From the NCBI GenBank assembly GCA_021816545.1, contig JAKAXP010000014.1:1-18718 (forward strand): a stretch of DNA of 18,718 nucleotides. Direction: 5' to 3'. The notes below the pieces were generated by a model. That model ran no database searches and was not told the DNA's origin. It saw nothing but the letters and a program-made list of their open reading frames with translations. Below, piece by piece: positions 14,352-18,718 of this stretch. The position numbers were made by a program, and so were the translations under genes. Source of the DNA: Bacteroidota bacterium (GTDB taxonomy: Bacteria; Bacteroidota; Bacteroidia; Bacteroidales; VadinHA17). How positions within the stretch are numbered: position 1 is the first letter of the stretch; each line of letters opens with the position of its first letter.

Positions 14352-15563
14352 TTAGTGAGTAAACTTCTCAACTATTGCTTTAGTGTCGGATGCAATAACG
14401 AACTCTTCGTCAGTTGTGACCACCATCACCTTAACCCTCGATGAAGGGGTGGAAATAATCAGGTCTTTCCCCTTGACACCGTGATTAACATCCGGATTGA
14501 TTTCTATCCCCAGATACTCCATCCCGGTACATATCATCTTCCTTGCGTTGAAATCATTCTCTCCAACACCGGCGGTGAATATCAGCAGGTCAATGCCATT
14601 CATTGCAGCCACATATGCCCCGATGAACTTCTTTATCTTGTAAGCATACATGTTGAGGGCCAGCAGAGCTTTCGGATTGCCCTCATTGGCAGCAATCTCG
14701 AGGTCACGCATATCGGATGAAAGCTGGGAAATCCCGGCCACACCGCTCTTTTTGTTGATCAGGTTATTAACCCCGCTGACGCTCAGCTCTTCTTTATCAG
14801 CAAGATACAGCAGAACACCGGGATCTATCTCTCCGGTACGGGTCCCCATAATCAATCCGTCAACCGGGGTGAATCCCATGGATGTATCTATTGACTTCCC
14901 GTTTTCGATAGCTGTGATAGAGGCGCCGTTGCCAAGGTGGCAGGTGATTATCTTTGATTTGAAAAGGTCCATGTCCAGCATCCTGCAGGCTTTTTCAGCC
15001 ACAAACCTATGGCTGGTCCCGTGGAAGCCGTATTTACGGATGCGGTATTTTTCATAATACTCGTACGGGATTGCATACATGTATGCATAATCAGGCATTG
15101 TCTGGTGGAATGAGGTGTCAAATACAGCCACCTGCGGTATCCCCGGCAACAGTTTCTCGCAGGAGAGTATCCCCTTCAGGTGAGCAGGGTTATGCAGCGG
15201 TGCAAGCTCAGCGCAGTTTTCTATATCGCGCTTCACATCGTTGTCAATAAGCACCGATTCCTTGAAGTTTTCCCCACCATGAGCCACACGGTGGCCCACT
15301 GCCTTTATTTCCGAAATGCTTTTGATGACACCGTGAACCGGGTTGACAAGAGCCTCCATCACCATGTTGATGCCTACTGTATGGTCCGGGATATCAAGTA
15401 CTACCTTGTAAGGATCCTTGCCGGTGGGCTTGTGGGTCAGTATTCCGTCAGTCAGGCCGATTCTTTCGAGCAGTCCTTTTGCCAGTACTTTGGCGCTTTC
15501 TCCCATGTCAAACAGCTGATACTTTATGGATGAGCTGCCACAGTTCAATACGAGAATGTTCAT
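14352..15563 (-). CDS. ackA: Acetate kinase
   Basis: AckA interconverts acetyl phosphate plus ADP and acetate plus ATP. The 403-residue product is full length with all signatures: LNCGSSSIKYQLF (6-18), HRVAHGGE (91-98, Arg92), VFDTSFHQTMP (147-157, Asp149), KYGFHGTSH (177-185, His181), CHLGNGASI (208-216), MGTRTGEIDPG (239-249, Arg242) and FTAGVGEND near the C-terminus. These correspond to the catalytic Arg, Asp and His known from the Methanosarcina enzyme. It lies 13 bp downstream of pta and 12 bp upstream of ptb. It is cytoplasmic. A propionate kinase role is possible as a side activity. Confidence 0.97.
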   Translation of the reverse strand: MNILVLNCGSSSIKYQLFDMGESAKVLAKGLLERIGLTDGILTHKPTGKDPYKVVLDIPDHTVGINMVMEALVNPVHGVIKSISEIKAVGHRVAHGGENFKESVLIDNDVKRDIENCAELAPLHNPAHLKGILSCEKLLPGIPQVAVFDTSFHQTMPDYAYMYAIPYEYYEKYRIRKYGFHGTSHRFVAEKACRMLDMDLFKSKIITCHLGNGASITAIENGKSIDTSMGFTPVDGLIMGTRTGEIDPGVLLYLADKEELSVSGVNNLINKKSGVAGISQLSSDMRDLEIAANEGNPKALLALNMYAYKIKKFIGAYVAAMNGIDLLIFTAGVGENDFNARKMICTGMEYLGIEINPDVNHGVKGKDLIISTPSSRVKVMVVTTDEEFVIASDTKAIVEKFTH

Positions 15564-15576
15564 GATTTTCTTTGGA

Positions 15577-16584
15577 TTATTTTGTTAAGCCGGCTGCCTG
15601 GTTGGCGGTTATGGCGACTACGTTAATGATATCACTGACGGAACAGCCTCTGGAGAGGTCGTTGATGGGTGCTGCCATCCCCTGCAATACCGGACCTATT
15701 GCCTGTGCATGTGCAAGACGTTCCACAAGCTTGTATGCGATGTTGCCGCACTCAAGGTTGGGGAAAACGAGGACGTTTGCCTTTCCTGCTATCTTGCTTC
15801 CCGGGGCTTTCTTCTGGCCTATCGCCTCTATCAGGGCTGCATCTGCCTGAAGCTCACCCTCGAACATGAATTCCGGGGCCATTTCCTTAGCCATCTTCGT
15901 GGCGCTCACCACCTTGTCAACAAGCGGGTGTCTGGCGCTTCCCATGGTTGAGAAGCTTAAAAGGGCGACCTTGGGTTCCACCCCGACAATCGTTTTTGTT
16001 GTGCGGGCTGTAGCCACTGCTATCTCTGCCAGTTCCTTGTCAGTCGGATCCGGATGAACTGCGCCGTCGGCGAAGACGATTATGCCGTCAGCACCGAACT
16101 CCTTGTCTTTCAATATCATGATGAAGGCGCCCGAAACCACGGAAATGCCCGGGGCTGTCTTTACAAACTGGAATGCCGGCCTGAGTACGTCACCTGTTGT
16201 GTTCCTTGCTCCTGCCACCTCGCCGTCAGCGTCACCGCACTTGATCATCATTACGCCCAGGTAAAGCGGATCCTCAATAAGCTTCGATGCCTCCTCAACT
16301 GTCAGTCCCTTGCTCTTGCGGAGCTCAACCATGGTGTCGATGTAGTGTTTCTTCCTGGGATGGTCAAGCGGGTTTATTATAATCGCCTTGCTGATATTCT
16401 TCAGACCAAATGAGGCAGCCATGGTCTCAATTTCCGCAGGGTTTCCGAGCAGGGTGATTCGCGCAATCCCCTCAGCCAGCACGGCATCTGCTGCTTTAAG
16501 GGTCCTCTCCTCAGTTCCTTCCGGCAATACAATCATTTTGTTGTGCCGCCTGGCATTCATTTTGATCTGTTCAAGCAATTCCAT
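15577..16584 (-). CDS. pta: Phosphate acetyltransferase (short, class I)
   Basis: Pta converts acetyl-CoA and phosphate to acetyl phosphate and CoA, the partner step to AckA. The 335-residue product is the short form, without the N-terminal DRTGG/regulatory domains of the E. coli enzyme. Motifs: VLPEGTEERTL (19-29), AGARNTTGDVLRPA (124-137), FADGAVHPDP (171-180), LLSFSTMGSA (208-217), FPNLECGNIAYKL (274-286) and the active-site NDLSRGCSVSDI (308-319) with Ser311 and Arg312. It is the first gene of the five-gene operon. A plausible Bacteroidota promoter lies 38-68 bp upstream, so this is probably where the whole operon is transcribed from. Confidence 0.96.
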   Translation of the reverse strand: MELLEQIKMNARRHNKMIVLPEGTEERTLKAADAVLAEGIARITLLGNPAEIETMAASFGLKNISKAIIINPLDHPRKKHYIDTMVELRKSKGLTVEEASKLIEDPLYLGVMMIKCGDADGEVAGARNTTGDVLRPAFQFVKTAPGISVVSGAFIMILKDKEFGADGIIVFADGAVHPDPTDKELAEIAVATARTTKTIVGVEPKVALLSFSTMGSARHPLVDKVVSATKMAKEMAPEFMFEGELQADAALIEAIGQKKAPGSKIAGKANVLVFPNLECGNIAYKLVERLAHAQAIGPVLQGMAAPINDLSRGCSVSDIINVVAITANQAAGLTK

Positions 16585-16621
16585 TGTATATCAATAATTT
16601 AGTTTGTTAAATCCATCGGGG

Positions 16622-16652
16622 TAAAAGTACGAAAAAAGTGTAATCGCGCAAT
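16622..16652 (-). promoter_or_regulatory. Candidate promoter of the pta-ackA-ptb-ptb-buk operon
   Basis: On the minus strand ATTG (16652-16649) is followed after 19 bp by TACTTTTA (16629-16622). This fits the Bacteroidota pattern TTTG-N19-21-TAnnTTTG with one mismatch in each box. It lies 38 bp upstream of the pta ATG, with no competing frame between. Confidence 0.5.
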
Positions 16653-16745
16653 TGTCAACTACATGATTAAAGTCAGAATTTTCAAATTTTAGTCATTTTT
16701 TTTCGAAAATACGATCAGGGTCCTGACGTTAAGCCTTCAAATCCC

Positions 16746-16767
16746 TATTTTTGAAACCGTATTTTTG
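16746..16767 (+). promoter_or_regulatory. Two exact -7 boxes just before the FAD/Fe-S oxidoreductase gene
   Basis: TATTTTTG occurs at 16746-16753 and again at 16760-16767, both exact matches to TAnnTTTG and 14 bp apart. The second ends four bases before the ATG, which would give a leaderless or nearly leaderless transcript. No good TTTG -33 element lies 19-21 bp upstream of either. Confidence 0.4.
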
Positions 16768-16771
16768 CAGA

Positions 16772-18718
16772 ATGGGTACCCGAATCTCTTCGTCTGATAT
16801 CGACCAGCTGGCCTCTCTCCTCGAAGGTGAGGTGAGGCATGACCTGAGTTCGAGGCTTATGTATGCCACTGATGCTTCCATTTACCGCGAAGAACCGATG
16901 GCAGTTGTCTATCCGCGCCACACTATGGATCTCAGGAATCTGCTTGCGTTTGCCGCGAAGCATCGCACAGGCATCATTCCGAGAGCGGCAGGCACATCAC
17001 TGGCAGGACAGGTTGTGGGTTCAGGAATAGTAGCGGATCTGTCCCGTCATTTTGGCAATATCCTGGAAATCAACGTTGATGAGGGATGGGTCAGGCTGGA
17101 GCCAGGAGTTGTCCCCGATGAACTCAATGCCATCCTGCGAAATCACGGTCTCATGTTCGGACCGGAGACATCAACTTCCAGCCGGTGCAACCTTGGAGGA
17201 ATGATCGGGAACAACGGCTGCGGCCTGCACTCCCTTGTTTACGGTTCGGTAAGGGATCATATCATCGAGGTAAGGGCGTTGCTACATGACGGTTCCGAGG
17301 TTTATTTCGGTGAGCTTGATGAAGAGCAGTACAGGTATAAATGCAGCCTGCAAACCGCTGAGGGTGAGATATACAGGGAGATAGACAGGATTATGTCAGA
17401 CCCGTATAACCGGGATGCGATCAGGCGTGATTACCCGGATATCACAATACCCCGCAGAAATACCGGGTATGCTCTTGACGACCTGTTATACAGCGAGCCG
17501 TTCACCCCGGGAGCATCACGCAGGATCAACCTCGCAAGGCTGATCTGCGGGTCGGAAGGGACACTGGCCATTGTCACCGAGGCAAAACTGGGACTGGTGC
17601 TCCTGCCACCGCCCGTGAAGGCACTTTCCTGTGTTCACCTGGGTCACCGCAATGATGCATTCAGGGCCAACCTGATAGCGCTCAGGCATAAACCGTGGGC
17701 AGTTGAGCTTATGGATAACAACATCCTGACCCTCGCAGCCAAGGTCGAAAGCCAGAAGCGGAACCGTTTCTTCATTGAAGGTGAGCCGGGAGCACTCCTG
17801 ATTGTGGAATTCTGCGCTGACAGCCGCGATGAGATTCTCGTCACAGCTGCTGAAATGGAGACTGAGATGCGGGCTGAGGGACTTGGATATGCCTTTCCGC
17901 TGGTGTGGGGCGCTGATGTCAAAAGAGTATGGGACCTGCGCAAGGCAGGGCTGGGCATTCTGTCAAACATGCCAGGAGATGCAAAACCTATTTCGCTTAT
18001 AGAGGACTGTGCAGTTGACGTCACCATGCTTGGTGATTTTGTTGCTGACATTGAAGATATGCTGGCCACCTACGGTAAGGAGTCTGTATATCATGCACAT
18101 ATTGGCACCGGCGAGCTCCATATAAGGCCCCTTGTCAACCTCAAGGATTCCGGTGAGGCAAAACTGCTGCGTATCATAGCCGAGGAGACTGCCCGCACAG
18201 TAAAAAAGTATCACGGTTCGATGAGCGGCGAGCACGGCGACGGCCGCCTCAGAGGTGAGTTCATACCACTGATCATTGGAGAGCATAACTATGAGCTGAA
18301 CAAGCGGATAAAGAGGGTTTTTGACCCGGATAGCATACTCAATCCCGGTAAGATAATAAACACCCCTCCCATGGACCGCTGGCTCAGGTACGAGCCGGGC
18401 AGACCTACGCCGGAGCTCCGGACATATTATGACTTCTCCGAATCCGGAGGGGTGGTACGGGCTGCGGAAAAGTGCAACGGGTCAGGCGACTGCCGAAAGA
18501 GCAGCGTGATCGGAGGCCTAATGTGCCCCAGCTATATGGCCACCGGGGATGAACGGCTGACAACCCGTGCCAGGGCCAATATCCTGAGGGAGATGCTCTA
18601 CGCCGAAAAAAACAACCCCTGGGACAGCCGGGAGATATATGAGGTGCTGGATCTTTGTCTTGCCTGCAAGGGGTGCCGCAGCGAGTGCCCGTCAGGGGTT
18701 GATGTCGCCAAGCTGAAG
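16772..18718 (+). CDS. FAD-linked oxidase with Fe-S domain, D-lactate/D-2-hydroxyacid dehydrogenase type (3' end cut)
   Basis: The frame is open from the ATG at 16772 to the window end, 649 codons without a stop. Residues about 25-240 are the FAD-binding PCMH domain: PRAAGTSLAGQ (70-80) and GPETSTSSRCNLGGMIGNNG (130-149). Residues to about 530 form the FAD-oxidase C-terminal domain, with HAHIGTGELHIRP from 441 and SGEHGDGRLRGEF (485-497), whose histidines usually bind metal or substrate. An Fe-S region follows: Cys568, Cys574 and Cys585 in the CNGSGDC to MCPSY segment, then a complete 4Fe-4S motif Cys629, 632, 635 and 639-Pro. This layout, with the GlcD- and GlcF-like parts fused, matches the roughly 1000-residue YdiJ/Dld-II class, which oxidises D-lactate or D-2-hydroxyglutarate. 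The missing part should carry further Fe-S and cysteine-rich domains. It is divergent from the pta operon. Confidence 0.9.
   Translation, partial: MGTRISSSDIDQLASLLEGEVRHDLSSRLMYATDASIYREEPMAVVYPRHTMDLRNLLAFAAKHRTGIIPRAAGTSLAGQVVGSGIVADLSRHFGNILEINVDEGWVRLEPGVVPDELNAILRNHGLMFGPETSTSSRCNLGGMIGNNGCGLHSLVYGSVRDHIIEVRALLHDGSEVYFGELDEEQYRYKCSLQTAEGEIYREIDRIMSDPYNRDAIRRDYPDITIPRRNTGYALDDLLYSEPFTPGASRRINLARLICGSEGTLAIVTEAKLGLVLLPPPVKALSCVHLGHRNDAFRANLIALRHKPWAVELMDNNILTLAAKVESQKRNRFFIEGEPGALLIVEFCADSRDEILVTAAEMETEMRAEGLGYAFPLVWGADVKRVWDLRKAGLGILSNMPGDAKPISLIEDCAVDVTMLGDFVADIEDMLATYGKESVYHAHIGTGELHIRPLVNLKDSGEAKLLRIIAEETARTVKKYHGSMSGEHGDGRLRGEFIPLIIGEHNYELNKRIKRVFDPDSILNPGKIINTPPMDRWLRYEPGRPTPELRTYYDFSESGGVVRAAEKCNGSGDCRKSSVIGGLMCPSYMATGDERLTTRARANILREMLYAEKNNPWDSREIYEVLDLCLACKGCRSECPSGVDVAKLK

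Noticed and set aside
17644..18286. Minus-strand frames of 141 and 107 codons at the right end
   Set aside because: They are antisense to the FAD/Fe-S oxidoreductase, whose plus-strand frame is open for 649 codons with complete cofactor motifs.

Overview
The window looks like a chromosomal segment of a Bacteroidota bacterium, probably an anaerobic or fermentative member of the Bacteroidales/Marinilabiliales. This is inferred from Bacteroidota-style promoter matches (TAnnTTTG -7 boxes), few Shine-Dalgarno sequences, a short XRE regulator with a Bacteroidota-style tail, a lipoprotein and a small outer-membrane barrel protein, and a PyrK/PyrD type 1B dihydroorotate dehydrogenase. No marker gene fixes the taxon. 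I see no insertion sequence, prophage, CRISPR array or clear tRNA.

Layout. Positions 1-253 hold two near-identical 85-bp structured repeats 134 bp apart, each followed by its own intrinsic terminator. A small lipoprotein gene follows (337-903, minus), then about 570 bp without a convincing gene. A BtaA-like (DUF3419) aminocarboxypropyltransferase gene (1475-2593, plus) converges on an alpha/beta hydrolase and a double-GNAT protein (2628-4612, minus). Further minus-strand genes are an Lrp/AsnC regulator, pyrD, pyrK and an XRE regulator (4696-7413). A 650-bp AT-rich divergent region carries six copies of a TTACA-NN-TGTAA palindrome and separates the XRE gene from a plus-strand dicarboxylate/amino-acid symporter gene (8065-9300). 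Then come a SlyD-type prolyl isomerase and an outer-membrane barrel protein (minus) and a short-chain dehydrogenase (plus).

A compact minus-strand operon, pta-ackA-ptb-ptb-buk, occupies 11431-16584. Gene gaps are 13, 12, 1 and 4 nt. It encodes both acyl-CoA to acyl-phosphate to acid branches (acetate and butyrate/branched-chain acids), with two adjacent diverged phosphate butyryltransferases. Divergent from it is the start of a large FAD/Fe-S oxidoreductase of the D-lactate/D-2-hydroxyacid dehydrogenase type, cut by the window end.

How it fits together. Pta-AckA and Ptb-Buk convert acyl-CoAs to free acids with ATP formation, or activate acids in reverse. The divergent dehydrogenase could feed pyruvate or 2-oxoacids toward the same acyl-CoA pool. 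The XRE-pyrK-pyrD set and the divergent symporter appear to share one operator array, so import of an acidic substrate (aspartate, dicarboxylate or orotate) may be coregulated with pyrimidine synthesis. The most unusual non-coding signals are the operator array, the tandem structured repeats with compensatory terminator stems, and heptad (7-bp) tandem repeats that start exactly at the stop codons of both convergent gene pairs (gltP/slyD and SDR/buk).
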